A stretch of DNA of 64,000 nucleotides from Mansonella perstans (GCA_037074765.1 JBAMDO010000032.1:62001-126000); one strand, 5' to 3'. Numbered from the stretch's first letter, positions 1-13,157 are shown. Numbers and translations: made by a program. Notes: generated by a model not told the origin, from the letters alone.

Positions 1-160
1 CTTGTGACAATAATAATAAATGATATTAACATGATATTAAAAAATTGTAATGATATTAACAACTACAATAATAATGATAATAATATTAATAATAATAATA
101 ATAATAATAATAAAGTAGTAGCAATAATAATAGTAATAATAACAATAATAATCTTTAAGT
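1..160. repeat. AAT/ATA trinucleotide-rich low-complexity DNA
   Basis: The first 160 bases are mostly imperfect repeats of the trinucleotide AAT (ATA/TAA), densest at about 66-115. A 78-codon open frame runs through it only because the repeat lacks stops; its Asn/Ile-rich translation has no domain character. I read it as microsatellite sequence. Confidence 0.8.
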
Positions 161-264
161 GGCCAAACATTTTCATAAACTCACAAGCGATTCTTTATCA
201 ATCAATTGCCATCTTTAATGTCTTACTTTTCCTGTTTTAATGTCTTACTTTTTTTCCTGCTTAT

Positions 265-1324
265 TTAACATATTTTACAATAAATTTCAACCTGCAAAGA
301 ATATTCCAGAATTTTATTCAATTCAGTTTCACAGGTATGACAATGACGCATATCGATGATTACTGTTTGTTTCCCACATTCTTCACAAAAAGCACTAAAT
401 CGTTGGTAGTATGTGGTCAGTTCCCGGATTTGTACGATTAAAGCTGAATGCTTAATTTTAATGTATTAAAAGGGTGTATTAAGCAATAAAGAGTAAAGAA
501 CTAAAGTGATTTTGTCAAATTTATTCACTCATATTTCATATCTGTGAATTTTCTGCTAACCAATATGGAGATGATACAATTATTCGTTTCTGGTGATAAA
601 CATTTGTGTCTTCGTGTTTCTCATAATAATTAAATAAAATTCATCGTAATGTGCTTGAAGAACTTGAACATCAACTTCTGACAAATCATTGATCGGTGGT
701 ACTTGGATACCAAATTGATTTGCACATAATGCGATATCATCGCTTCTTCCGGAAGAAAGAGGAGATTTGGTTCGAAGTTCACGTGGAATATTTCTATGAA
801 GTGAGTAACTTACTGAGCAAAGCACTGTTCATCGTGTATTTTGCATATTTTGCTCGACAAATGAGACATTTTCGCTTCTTCTTTTGTTGCTGTCGTGGTG
901 ACTGTTAAGAGGAATGGGTGAAGCTAAATTAACGCCTAACTGACGAAAAAACTAATTTTGAAATTTACCGCAGGCATCTTCCCAAAGCAGAAAGAGAAAG
1001 ATGTTTATGAAGAAAGCTTTGGATCTAAAATAATAATGTTCCAAAACTGCTATCAGATTTGGATATTGTCATTTATATATTTCAACATAGATTATCAAGG
1101 TAATTTTGTAAACAATTCTTCATAAACAAATTCACCGTCCAGATGATTGGGGAAATGACGACAAAAATTACCTGTGTTAGGCAAACTAAACATAACGTAT
1201 GGCAGCATGGAAGAATATATGGTGTTCGTAAGAAAGAATCAAAACTCTCAGAGCATCCACCACATTTTGGTACTAACGATTGTAAATCCACGCTGCAGAA
1301 CAGATCACGTGATGATACTAACAT
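265..1324 (-). CDS. RING-finger (C3HC4) protein, probable E3 ubiquitin ligase; 3' exons unresolved
   Basis: Exon 1 (1324-1172) starts with ATG and carries CGGC, then CCHTLCLVC, the first six zinc ligands of a RING finger. It ends CAG|GTAATT in phase 0. Exon 2 (901-814), behind a TTAACAG acceptor, joins in phase and supplies the last pair, CLIC followed by R. The spacing is C-x2-C-x15-C-x-H-x2-C-x2-C-x13-C-x2-C, a complete RING. RING proteins usually act as E3 ligases recruiting an E2; the substrate is unknown. Downstream coding-looking pieces lie at about 745-600 and at 438-265. The last carries FCEECGK, HCHTC and YCKIC (B-box- or zinc-ribbon-like) and a TAA stop at 265-267. I could not join these pieces in one frame with GT donors, so the 3' end is either mis-modelled or damaged. 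I do not recognise the subfamily. The upstream edge could also begin at an internal TGTTCTGCAG acceptor. Confidence 0.6.
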
Positions 1325-1352
1325 CTATCCTCGTAAGTTGTTGCTAAGTTGA

Positions 1353-3311
1353 CCTGTAATCTTTAACTTTATCTCTTCAGTATTATTTACTAAAATTCGT
1401 CTCATTTTAACTTCTCTAGCATTTCCTATTTCGAAATTTGCAATAACTGAATGGGAAAAAAGTTGAAGAGGTAGACAAAAACAAATATTCTTTAAGCGTT
1501 TAGAGAAACAATTTTTGCTTCAATCACAAATGGAAATCATTGTTTCAATCACAAATGGAAATCATTCCAGTGAATCATGACCAATTTTATAATTTTTTCT
1601 TCTGCTGAGGGCAATGGCATTATTCATTGTTAGCTACATTAGTGCTATTCATTATCACCAACATTCATCACATTCCTGCATTAAGCAGAGTAATGAATTT
1701 TTAAATTAATTGAATCAGATGAACTTGCAGAATAATTTGAAACTTTGCAGAATCAAAGCTGAATGATTGCTGTGAAAGATCCTAGTGGCAATATTTGATT
1801 ATTACTGAAAGAGAAAAAAAGTCATGTAAATAGAAGATAACATGGCAACTTTGCTTTACTTGACTTCTTGGCTTATAGGATTTCTGTCCAAAATCATAGC
1901 TTCAGTCGAAACAGACTAATATTTCGTTGCTTCTTATCTTGTTAATGAAGGCAGTTTATGACTAAAATAAAAGCACCATTTATTTGCTGCTGACTTATGC
2001 AAATAAAAATTTGAGTACGCAAGCAATAAGTAAAACGAAACATTGTATACCAAAATCCTTTTATCACTTCTTCATTATCAATATTCAGTTGTCCTGATTA
2101 ATAACGACTAGTAATCTGGGCCTGCTATCTTTCATTTGACAACAATTGCTTTACTCTCTCAAATCTTAAGTCTTATGAAAGGCTTAACTTGCAGATGCTG
2201 AATTTCAATATAAGTAAAACAAAAAAAAGCACCCTAAAATATAACTCAGAAGAAAACTATTCGAAGTAGTTAATAGTAAAACATCTGTTGGAATATGTCA
2301 TCATTTCGGCAATGACAATAATTAAATCACAAATCAAAATTTGAAGTGTACGAATCAGTCTATAGGAGTAATTAAGTTAGAAATAGAGAAAACCAATGAA
2401 AACTTTATCGTCATGAAAAGCAAAGAAAACAAGGCGTTTGGTGGCAGTAACGAAATTCATAGTCACGTTCATCAAAACATTTGAATTAACATAATGAAGG
2501 TATATTGCCAATCAAAATAGTTTTTATTGACTATCAATTTGAATGTAATGCAAATAAAGAGTTAATAAAGAAATAATCGCTGACAAACAATTATTGAATT
2601 TATTTTTTTAACTCAGCAAGAGTAATTTGAACAAACTTCAACATATAGAAGTCAAAGTGAAAAAGAGAGAATCTAAAATTTGGAATCTGAAAATTTGGTG
2701 ATCACAATAAAATGAAAAAAATATTAAAACTGGTAACCAGAGAATGTGATTTATGGCATAGAAAGTTGAAGGTAAACTGTACATGATCACTGTAAAGAAG
2801 AAATAACTTTGTCTGACAACCACTGCACTTCATTTAACATCCATTGCTGCAAGAAAGTTTTAATGAAGTACAAAGACTAGTCAAGAAAAGTATTCTTCAG
2901 AGAGTGACCCTGACGGCTTGGGTCCATCTATTGCACTATTACTCCAAGTCCCTATTTCGAACGTCCACTGTCTCAAAGGTCAATTTTTTTTGTCATGGTT
3001 TTTATTTGGGTCCTGCATTATTTCTTCCGATGAAGCTTATCATGTCAATCTTTATTCCAGATTGATGAATGCGTCATTAATCTTTCCTGATTCATTTTTA
3101 TTTTTCTATTCATTTTTCTGCCTTATTTTTCTCATAGCCTACTTTGTCCAGTTTTTGAATTGTATTTTAAAGCAGAATAAATTGTTTAGACTTCTCAAGC
3201 TTTTTGTCAATTTGTTTCTTATTTATATTGCATTTAGTCACTCGTAAAATTTGTGATTAAGAATGTTGATTAGTCTAGCAAAAATTTCAATTTTTGTTTA
3301 AAAGATTTTCT
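1353..3311. other. Intergenic, no gene seen
   Basis: AT-rich DNA between two minus-strand genes. Open frames here are short and lack domain signatures or splice-consistent neighbours. One small tandem duplication (22 bases at 1520-1541 repeated at 1545-1566, period 25) is the only structure I noted. The promoter of the RING gene should lie just right of 1324, but no clear element is visible. Confidence 0.55.
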
Positions 3312-3317
3312 TTTATT
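3312..3317 (-). terminator. AATAAA polyadenylation signal of the GalNAc-transferase gene
   Basis: TTTATT on the plus strand reads AATAAA on the minus strand, about 115 bases beyond the stop codon at 3433-3435. This is a normal distance for a nematode 3' UTR. Confidence 0.5.
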
Positions 3318-3432
3318 TAAATACCAAGTCCAGTAGCTTTTAATTCCTTTTTGGTCTTTTTAACTTCAAATTTACATTTAACCCTTGTCTTTATTGAGAA
3401 ACATTTCCAATAAAGAATATTAGCTCTTTCAC

Positions 3433-6400
3433 TTAATATATTACCAATATTTTCGAGTAGTTTTGAAAATTTTTGAAATGAAATAAATTTGCCTGATTCA
3501 ATCCGCCACGTGTACATTTATTTAGCATTGGTTTGAAAATATGTAATGCGTGATAATCATTAGGATCTTCGTACGGCTGATCTAGACATAATCCGCTTTT
3601 ACGATGATAGAATGATTTCCTCTGAAAATATTAAAAAAATAATAAGAAATATTTTATGAAAACATATAAGTGGACTGGAAGTGATAGGCGTAATACTAAT
3701 TATTCAAAGAACTGAACTGCGTCAGTGCCGAAATGTTTACTTCTGTAGGCTCTTCGTTCCACCTCAAATGTTTGTACCTTTTCATTTGATCTGCTTGCAA
3801 TTCTAGGCTATTGTCGCGCAAGAATTCGAGTTCAGTCGGAACTCTTTGTTACACTCAATATATACTAATTTAACTTATCGTTGAGAGATCTTGACAAAAA
3901 TTAGAGTTCTCGTCTAATTGACAATATGCTTAAGCAAACAACTGCATTCAGGAGACTGACGTGAAAATTATAGTCCCAGTATTCTGATTCATACTGGCCA
4001 CATTCTTTCAATTGGACTTTCCAATTTCGTGGACCTTGTACTGGTTGATATGCACTAAGGCATAGATGCTCGTCCGTTTTTAACTGTCCTTTTTCAGTAA
4101 ATAACCAGAGCTGAAATTTTAATGGTATATCACAAAAAATAAATTTATCTATTCACATATTTGCATGGAGCACGTTTATTTATCACTTGGCCATTGAAAG
4201 GATTACCTGCCATATATCAAAGCCTAGTGTGCAACGAGCCATTACAATAGTTGTTTGTCTGGAGCCAGGTTCATTAGTTCGAGCTACTAAACAATTTCCT
4301 GAAGTGTTGTGCGAAATCTGAAATTAGACGATAAAATTACATACCTCAGTATGATCGAAACTTTCAGGTGAAGAACAATTATGCATCGCTGCTACTCTTA
4401 TACTTTCACCAAACGGCACTGTCCAATGTAGGCACCCATTTAGACCAGCGGTCTGCGATTTTGAATGAATTACCTTAAGTAAAGGTACTCACTATTAGAC
4501 GAGAACCTCTAATTAAATGCTGCTTCTTTCATTTGAATATTTATTTAAATTCCAAAAGTCTCGGATGTGGGAATAGATAAAAGTTCTATTACTTGCAAAA
4601 GATTATTAATTGGGTTTGATGACACTGGTAGCTTCCACTTTATTTAATTATAATTCATTAATCAAGGACATTTCGAATACCTCCACTTTCACTCAATCAA
4701 TTTCATCTTCAGGAAGCCTCTAATGAGGCTCCTAATTATTTTAAGAATATATTAGTGCGAATCGCAAGAAGAAACTTCGAAAACAAAAATTCGTTAAAGA
4801 AACAAACCCGTCCAAAAGCACTTCCTGGTTGCGGTAAAAAATGATCCTTCCACACATTGTCGAGGAACCACTTGAAACTTTTGCACTGCAAACGTTTTCG
4901 AAGTTCCACACGATCACTTACATCAATTGCTTCACGCATTTTATAAGCTTCTAAAATATGATTTCGTCATTCACTGAACATCTCCTCAAAAATAGGAACA
5001 GTTCATTTATCTGAAATTCCATAAATGAACAGATGAGTTGTTTCACTGATAGAGCAAACATTAGCAGCTATTACCATATAAAACTTTTGACAAATTAGTT
5101 TTACATTTTTTTAAGATGGCAAAACCAAACTTACGAGGTGCAGTTTTGTAAAAGAGAAATTTCCATTCGTCCATCCACACTTCCGCTACTCGCAACAAAT
5201 TACTATTCAGAACGGTTCCTGATTTGCGACCCGGAAAATCATGAGGAGAAGCCCGACGAAATACATGACCTACATGGGAACATGGAAGAATTTCGATTCG
5301 TCCACCACATTGCCAAACCTAAAAACACTTTGTTTTATTCAACTTACAGGTGTGTGAAGTGTCGTTTCTCATAAATAAGCCTGTAAAAATCGGCCGGTTT
5401 GAACATTGAGTTTAAATTTGCAACGTAAATGCTATGATTGTTATGATTGCATCTGTTTAACACTCGTTAGATTTATCGTTCGGTATTTCTCTAATGAAAT
5501 AGTTGACAGATATTGCCAATTTTCTGCATCTTTGTAGGACATCAAATAATTTCATTTAATTTTCAAGGATCCAATCGTTTATCATCATTATATTACCCGA
5601 AATGAAATATCAAGACATACTCTCAGAGATATTTCAATATTTTCACCGCCCCATATGTCCATTTCGTGATCGTAAGTACCAATTTCTTCAAAATATTTTC
5701 GATCGATGCTAAACAATCCACCAGCCATCGTTGGAGAACTGCAATTTAATAATTTGTATTTTTTGAAGAATCAAATAAGTAATAAAAGAATCTTAAGCAG
5801 TTCGACTACATTAGAAAATGGAAGTAATAGATTGATTCAGTGATTGCACAAAAAAAATTTATCAGATTCTAGACAATCTTCCTGAATTGGACCGCAACAT
5901 AGCCAGTTTTAAAATAAAGACACAAACATGATTGGTTTTGTAGGATCATCAATCCGCGATTTTATCAATTCCGGTGGTAGAGCATACCACCGAAATTGAA
6001 GATTCCAGTTGAAACCACCGCGAAATAATTCGATACCTTTCTGATATGCAAACGTTCGCTCGTTAATAACGTCAATCACGGGACAAACTACTGCTTTTCT
6101 GTAAAATATCATCAAAAGTTTTTAAATGGCAACTGAAACAGATCTGCCGCGTACGTGGTTACCTGCTTGCATTCTTTCTTGGCAGAGAAATCAAGATACG
6201 GTTTTCCGAATCATTTAAAATGGTTACCTGTTTTCTTTAATCCGAGCCAATAATGGTTCCAACCATCCTTTGGTACATTCACAGTGAGAATCCAGGAAAG
6301 TTAACACATCGCCTTCTGCTTCTTGAGCACCCATCAGTCGAGCCCGTATCAAACCGACACGTTCATTCGCCCGAATCAGTTTGATATGAACACCCAATTT

Positions 6401-7943
6401 AGCAACAAATTTCTCCAATTCATCTTTCAAAAACGCTACAAACAAAAAAATTCAGTACCAGTCTGTAATTTCACATGCATTAAACTTATTTATAAATTCG
6501 AAATTCAAACACTCCATTTAAGTTTAAAATTACTTCTTGTGCTCAAATCATCCACCAAAATAATTTCCTTCAAATTTTCACGTGGTGATCTTAGAATAAC
6601 GGACATGACGGTGCGCATCAGTGTCGAAAATGCCTCGTTGTGATAAACGATGATAACACTTGTGGTAGGTAATTCCGAAGAAGCTGAAATTAAAGTAACT
6701 CAATCCTTTTCATAGTAAATAAATAAATATAGAACAAGATTTTCACATACGCAAATAGATTTTGGTTCGACATTGATGTCTGCGAATGTCGGGTAAGGAT
6801 CTATTTAGAGCTATTCGATCACTCACTACCAAATTGAACTGAAATTTGAAGAGTATTAAGCATAATTGGATCACTGTGTTAATATTTCGACAATCAGTGT
6901 AACTCCCAAGTAACTCTTACACAACTTCAAAACTAAACATGAAGACTGCGGATTGTGAGAACTTTCTATTCGTAACAACAGTTTCTAGGATCAAAAATAC
7001 CTGATTAATGGGGAAGGTATCATCAGATAGACGTTCATCCGCTTCACTTAACTTAACCGGTCGTCCATCTTCTCCAGCACCATTAATTGCTGCATAATTG
7101 TTCGCGTTTAACTGTTCTGGAAAATCGATAACTGATTCTTTATTTCAATTTAATTCTGAGAAGTTTGAAAATTAAATAAGTTGAAGTCCAATGTAAAACA
7201 ACGACACTGATTTACGCAATGTTTTCGTTATCATAATAGATTTTTCAAGATTCTCTGAAATAGAATAATTCTTCAAAAATTAAGCCAGACTAATGTTGCT
7301 CTTATGATAACGAATACATCCATTTCTCATCTTCGTTCGTTGTCCGTTCTTGTGGAAGATAACATCAAAATTCAATTGAAACTTGCCAGCAGTTAAATTG
7401 AGAAGTTTGTCCTTAGCAAGATTTCCATTGTAGTGGCCAACAACTATTTGTATACCTCGACCCAAATGCGAATTCTTATCAGCGTATATCTCTTCTGTAT
7501 GGTCGATAGTCTAAAGCATTAGGCACATGCAGATAACAAATCAATTTATGCTAATTTTTATAAATGTTCACTCATTTGTAAAATTTGATATCCAAACTAT
7601 CGTATGTTATGTTATCTAACTATTGCGTAAACTATGTCGGATAATACAAAATACTTATCCCAAATAGAAAAGCGGAGGCGCTTAGTAGTCCACTAACATA
7701 TAAACATTCTGTTAATGTTCAATAAGAACAAGCAAAATTGAAAAAGACATTGGTTTTTCCTGCTTTGGTCTACCTATTTCAAAACTTTTAAATTTCAAAA
7801 TATCTAACCTTGTCTTGTACTATTAGGATAATAATTGTTAGTAGGCTCCAACATATTAGGAAAGCCAAGACAAACAAGAATGCGAAAAGCAATCTGCGTA
7901 GTTTGCACCGATGAAATTTAGGGAGTAGATGACAGATAAACAT
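3433..7943 (-). CDS. Polypeptide N-acetylgalactosaminyltransferase (GT27 family, GLY-type), 14 exons
   Basis: It transfers GalNAc from UDP-GalNAc to Ser/Thr of proteins in the Golgi, starting mucin-type O-glycans. Exons: 7943-7809, 7510-7387, 7116-7001, 6838-6751, 6683-6534, 6435-6228, 6098-5928, 5738-5621, 5318-5135, 4950-4808, 4452-4345, 4317-4207, 4110-3961, 3621-3433. All phases agree; 664 residues. Order: short cytosolic tail, one membrane anchor (about residues 18-40), stem, [13 protein letters not shown], the catalytic domain with VDDLSTR, the metal-binding DxH motif in FLDSHCE, GGFNWNL, and WGGEN of the Gal/GalNAc-T motif. Then follows a ricin-type lectin domain in the last four exons, with CLD and LW motifs. 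The start ATG precedes the anchor directly. Intron 2 needs a GC donor (see 7381-7386). The catalytic core looks closest to GALNT1/13-like enzymes, but orthology to a given worm gly gene is not settled. The lectin domain ends rather early after its last repeat. Confidence 0.93.
7381..7386 (-). promoter_or_regulatory. GC-AG intron donor (GCAAGT) in the GalNAc-transferase gene
   Basis: Exon 2 ends ACT GCT G and the intron starts GCAAGT. With the AG at 7117-7118 as acceptor, the protein reads [19 protein letters not shown], which matches the conserved stem/catalytic boundary of the family. The nearest GT (two bases further in) would shift the frame. Confidence 0.7.
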
Positions 7944-10900
7944 TAAAGTTAAAAATGAATGAATTATTGAATTGACAATGTTGTTAATGACATAACTGTT
8001 ACTAAATAAAAACGGTATAGTGAAAGATAAGAAATGAATCGTTTCATAATTTAGACCCAATCGCTACAATTCAGGCCTGGCAGAATGATTTTAAATCGAA
8101 ATGTCCTGAAACAAATTAAAATGTGTATATGAACATAGTAAGATCAAAAGAAGAATAAAATGAAAATCGACCGAAATAATGCAAATATAGAAATGAATGA
8201 TAATGGTAAAAGACTATAATGATAATCACAATGATGAAAGTGAAATAAAGAGTTCAACTGAAAGTGATTTGCAAATAAAAATAAACTAAGAAATAGAACT
8301 TTAATATTAAAATAATACCTTTGATACTGATAGAATGATTTTGCAAATAGAAACAAATTTATTTCTTTAAATTCTTGACAAAAACTGCCTTGATCCTATG
8401 ATCGTTCTTTCTCTATCGCTTCATAGTGGATGAACTGTCAAACAATCAAGAAATTTACTGGTCACCTATCACAGTGTTCAATGATGCTTCCTCAATTCTA
8501 TACAAATTTTGTTTTCTTCATTCATTAAAAAAAAAACAGGAAATTTTTGAACGTCATGACCTGAATTTCAGAAAGAATGCAAATACCAATTACGTATTTC
8601 CAATAATTTAATCAGTACTGGTGAAAGCAATGAAAATCAATAAGCCAGCGTATTTGAAATTGAAACTTCGGATTGTTTTTTTTTTTTTTCTCTTTCGCTC
8701 AACTAAATTGTTATCTTGATCATAAGCCATTGCTACGTTCGTTTGCATTTTTTGAACGATTCACTTTTTCAGCAACACAAAATTTCAATTGAATTCAGAT
8801 TTGTAAATAAATTGTAAACCTAATTTAAATACATTTTCTCATTTCATTTCAGAAAAACAAAAGTATTAATTCAATTGAGAAACTTAAGAAAAAGAAAAAC
8901 ACAATGTAAGCACAAAAAAAAAAAACAAAAAACACAAATATGAAAAAGACAAGTGAATAACTTATCCAGCAATCTGCTTGTTCGTTCTATTAGAATTTCC
9001 CACTAATTAAAAGTAATGATTAAAAGTAATAACATTTTTTTGCGATTATTCATGTAAACATGACAAAATTATCAACTTTCTATTAAATATCACTGTTGTC
9101 AGATCACTCTGCATCGCCCTATGGATGAAATTGATAATGATTCTAGTTATAGAAACTTATTTGGCGTTACGTAAAAAATGGACCAGCAATTTACGTACTT
9201 TCGTACTCCTAAGTTATTTATCGCCATTTAGAAACAATTCATATGGCAAAAGTCAAAAACATGTTTGGCTTATTTTTGATTGCTAAGCGCAATAGCTTCT
9301 CAAAAAATTCCTGCTTAGTTTAACTTCAAACTTTTTGAAAATTTTGAATATGTAAAAGTAGTGACTGTACAAAGTTAATAGTAATAATATTTGCTATATT
9401 TTTTATTATTTAATTTAATCCTAATTTCGACATTCAATTTAGAATGATTGACATTAAACTTATTCAAAATTGTAGCAAACGCAGGGTAGAACCAATTTTG
9501 AAGCAGTGCTTGCAACACTGTCAATGACTGTCACTTTTTCGATCCCAGCATCTCAGATGCTATTTGATTTAAATACTTAGAAAAGCAGGCGCTGTTGAGG
9601 ACATTGGATTATTTAAAGTTATTTTCAAATTCTCCAAATTCAGCTTAATGCACGATGTTCTCGCATTATCAACATGTTTAATTGGACGTTTGCTGGTGGC
9701 ATTAAAACTTGTGAGCACCAAACTACAAAGTCGTCCTTTAATTTAATTTATTTTTCCCGAAACTCATAAAATTAAAAATACTGGACAATATATAATCAAA
9801 ACTTTAAAACAGCCTTTTAACTAAAATTTCTCGTAATTTTTCTTGTTCTGGCTTGTTTCACGGTCAGTGATTTTTTTATTTTTTAACGGTTTTATTCCTT
9901 TTTCTGTGGATTTGTTTTCTTATCTATTTTCATTTCAAGTTGAAAACTTTCCATAAATTACGAATACGATGGACGACAATTAGATATAAGTAAAGTCATA
10001 CCGAGAAATAGACTTTTAAGATTTCTCGAAATGAATTATTAGAATTTTTGCGAAAATGATGCAAAAATGGCTGAACATAGGATATTTGGATTTGAAGTAA
10101 TAGAAAATAGAAATTAAAATCAAAGCACAGTTATTTACTTTCTATTTTCTCTCGGTGGCAAGCGATAATCACTTTCAGAGAAGGTCATCATAAATATAAA
10201 GATACAAAGACAGAGTCACAAATGGCTTAATAATTTTATCGCAGAAAAAGAAAAAGGAAGGAGATAAGAAAGATCTAAAAATCCTTGAATTTCAACTTAA
10301 GTCAATTTTGATTTTTGACAAAATTCATAATATTTCCTTGAGAAGCGGTAGAAAAAACATATTTGACTGAATAGGTCACAAATATGCAGCAATTTCAGTT
10401 TGAGAAGTTTTCCACAATGCAAGGAGATAGAGAGAAATGGCAAAAGTATTTAAAAAGAAAAGCAAACTGAATAAGTTGGACTAATTTTAATTTAATTATT
10501 GAATTCGTAATTACTGAATTTGTCAAGTCCAGATACTTTTTCTTGGATAGTAAATTATTCAAAAGCTAAATTTAAATGTTCTCAATTTCTAAAGGTACGT
10601 GCTGGATGAACAGTGCAGTGTTTACTAGTATCGAAAATATGAAGAATACAATGTTTATAAATAATAGTAGCAGTTAATAAAATTCATCGTTAAATATATT
10701 GCATACTTATCAAAAACAAAAAAATAAATGATGGCTTGAAAATGGAAATGAACTGAGCAGATTCTTTCTAATATCATAATAATTCAGTGTAAAGGATCGC
10801 TTCGATGTAGTTAAAGTTAGTGTACACTTAGTACCCAAATGTAAGTTTAATTTTAAAATTCGAAAATAATTCATAAATTTCCTCAAGCAAACAAGAAATC

Positions 10901-10994
10901 CATCTTCTAAAGCAGCCAACAACGGAAAAAAAAGTTCACAATTTTCTGCACAACAATACGAAACGACCTTTGTACACACATACACATGCGCTAA

Positions 10995-11080
10995 ATTTGT
11001 ATGCATACTGATATGTGTATGTGTGTGTGTGTGTGTGTCTGCATGTGTGTGCACGTGTATGTATGCGTGTGAGTGTGTTT
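10995..11080. repeat. (TG)n/(CA)n microsatellite
   Basis: A TG-rich tract with a pure run of about nine TG units around 11018-11037 and interrupted TG/TGCA on both sides. The open frames on the minus strand (His/Thr-rich) are products of this repeat. Confidence 0.85.
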
Positions 11081-11187
11081 CTGTGATCTTATAAATAGGA
11101 GCATAAAGATGGAAAAGAAGAAAGATAGGTGTACAGAGCAGCAGGTAAATGGGAATAAAAGAACGACAGATCCGATAGTGATCGTCT

Positions 11188-11275
11188 GTTGGATCATCAG
11201 ATGTCGAAATTGAAGAAACGATGTTGGATCGTCAGATGTCGAAATTGAAGAAACGATGTTGGATCATCAGATGCT
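11188..11275. repeat. 35-base tandem repeat, 2.5 copies
   Basis: Units begin with GTTGGATC at 11188, 11223 and 11258. The first two full copies differ at one base (ATC ATC AG versus ATC GTC AG). No coding context. Confidence 0.85.
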
Positions 11276-12647
11276 GGTTACAGTGAGGTTTCTATCAGTT
11301 GATTCTGGAGAGAATTAATATTTCCAAATCAAGTTGATATGGTCAGATTACCTTCATGGTTTTGTATCATTGTATCATTGTGATTAAAAAATGGAATCAT
11401 TAACATGGAACTTATGTTGATCAATTGAGCTTTTCATTTCGAACTTTCAACTTTCTGTAGATGACCTTATAAACAATGAAATATTGCAATCTCATTTTTT
11501 TTAAAATAGGAAAATTTTGATGTAAAATTTTCAGAAGATATTTCAGTAAATACAAATCCTTCTTTATCATTTGACCCAAAGTTTTCTTTTTCATATTTCC
11601 TGCACACATCAAACTTATCAGTAATCGTCAACAGGGCTGCATAAATTGAATCTGATCACAGATCCATTTAATATATTTAATTTAGCAATGTTTTAAATTA
11701 TCAGAGTGCAATACCGAGGAATGTCATAATCTATGGAAACATTGCTTAATTTACATGCCAAAATTATTATCTCTATCAATGCTATGATGGAATGAAACGA
11801 TTAAAAATAAACTGGCAAAAAGTTACTGATAGAATCTATCATGCAATACTAACAATAGTACTTCATGAACCACACCATATTACTTCACTTTTAAGTTTCT
11901 TTAGCACTTATCGCTCTCTATAGGCCATTGGTGCATCATTGCAAAACAATGACATGGTCAGAAGATAAGCTATGAACAAAATTACATAATACAACAACAG
12001 TATCAAAAATTGCTGTACTGTTGACACAATTTGAATTTTCTTAGAATGTGAAATTAGTAGAAATTTAGAAGTCTCGCTGACTCTGAATTCCAAGTAATTA
12101 TCAACAAAAAAACCAAATTAGATAAATTGAACAATTCGATTCATTTATTGAAATGGAAGGGTCCTACTTTGTCATTGGTATTTCTATTACCCGAACTTTG
12201 ACATTTATTGAGTTGAATTCTGAAGAATCCAAATTTGAAGCAAAAAAATGAGAAGCTAAATCATAAGTAAAAGATATTAGCGTTTATCTTTAATAGTCCA
12301 ATCATCTGAATATGATAAATTCATTTGGAAGCACAAATTAGACGGACAACTTCACTACGTGAAAAGGACTACGCGATGCGATGTTTGATTTCGTTTATTA
12401 TTATTCTATAATATTCTTCCTGAAAAACGACTTGCGTGAGAAGGCTGTAACAAAAGTATTTTGACAACTCAAGAGATTGCTTTGCTTCAAGTTGTGAGAA
12501 ACATTTACATCTGTTTCTGGGTAAATTGAAAAAAATAAAACTGAATAGATTCAAAAACTTTTGAATTTTGATGGAACTCTATTTCATGCATTAGATTACA
12601 TCTGTTTAAATGCATTGACAGGACATATTATGATAATTATGGGATGA

Positions 12648-13087
12648 TTTGGCATTATAACGTTGCATGACATAATTCAAGACTTCTTAACAATTAGCAA
12701 TTCAAAGACATATATTTTCACCTGTAAGTTTGCTAGCCTGTAATCAGCACCGACAGCTTCACCTGTTTTGTCCAGCTCTACCTTTGGCGTTTTGATATTA
12801 TTTCTTTGTAGTAAAACGTTTCATACCTCAATACTTTCCTTTCATTATACTCTTTTAAAGAATGTTCGTACAGCTGTTGGAAATAGTTGGAAATAGCTTA
12901 CCGATGATTCGGAATATTATATTTAATTGATTGCTTGCTTATCATTTTCTCTGAATTGTTTCCTTTTATAATTGTATTTTGCTAGCAAAATTTTTTTATA
13001 AACAGTTTTATTGCAGTATCACGGATTTGGTTTTTGCTAACATTAAGCGATTGTTTGAACTTTATTGCTAACAAGCAAGCATCATCA
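12648..13087. repeat. Left arm of a broken inverted repeat around the glutathione transferase remnant
   Basis: Three blocks are reverse complements of sequence on the other side of the remnant. 12648-12713 pairs with about 16058-16126 (both hold ATTCAAGACTTCTT on opposite strands). 12878-12973 pairs with about 15968-16060. 12977-13087 pairs with about 15212-15322 (both hold AACATTAAGCGATTGTTTGA on opposite strands). The left arm carries about 165 extra bases (12714-12877), and the right arm about 640 extra bases (15323-15967). Confidence 0.8.
12722..12820 (-). other. Coding-looking block of 33 codons, unrecognised
   Basis: An open frame on the minus strand between an in-frame TGA (12821-12823) and a CTTACAG|GTGAAA donor-like site. 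It contains KVELDKTGEAVGADYRLANL, which has the balanced composition of a real protein rather than AT-driven noise. It lies in the part of the left repeat arm that has no partner on the right. I do not recognise the family and found no neighbouring exon that joins it, so it may be an exon remnant. Confidence 0.3.
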
Positions 13088-13157
13088 TATCGACAAAATA
13101 TAAGATAGCCTTCTTTCACTGTTTTCTGAATGTGATATGCAGGTGTGGTTGTTGCTC

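Larger units (their letters stand above)
8061..12640. other. Gene-poor AT-rich region upstream of the GalNAc-transferase
   Basis: About 4.6 kb with no convincing exon on either strand. Open frames are short, compositionally biased (Phe/Leu/Ile/Lys) and lack paired splice sites. Structure seen: homopolymer A and T runs near 8677-8690 and 8914-8925, the TG microsatellite at 10995-11080 and a 35-base tandem repeat at 11188-11275. The promoter of the GalNAc-transferase should be near 7944-8100, where I see no clear core element. Confidence 0.5.

Noticed and set aside
793..813. A 20-base putative intron in the RING gene (GTAAG...CATAG) that keeps one frame
   Set aside because: Far below any known nematode intron length; longer acceptors nearby are more plausible.
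10710..11197. His/Thr-rich open frames on the minus strand
   Set aside because: They are translations of the TG microsatellite, with no splice sites or domains.
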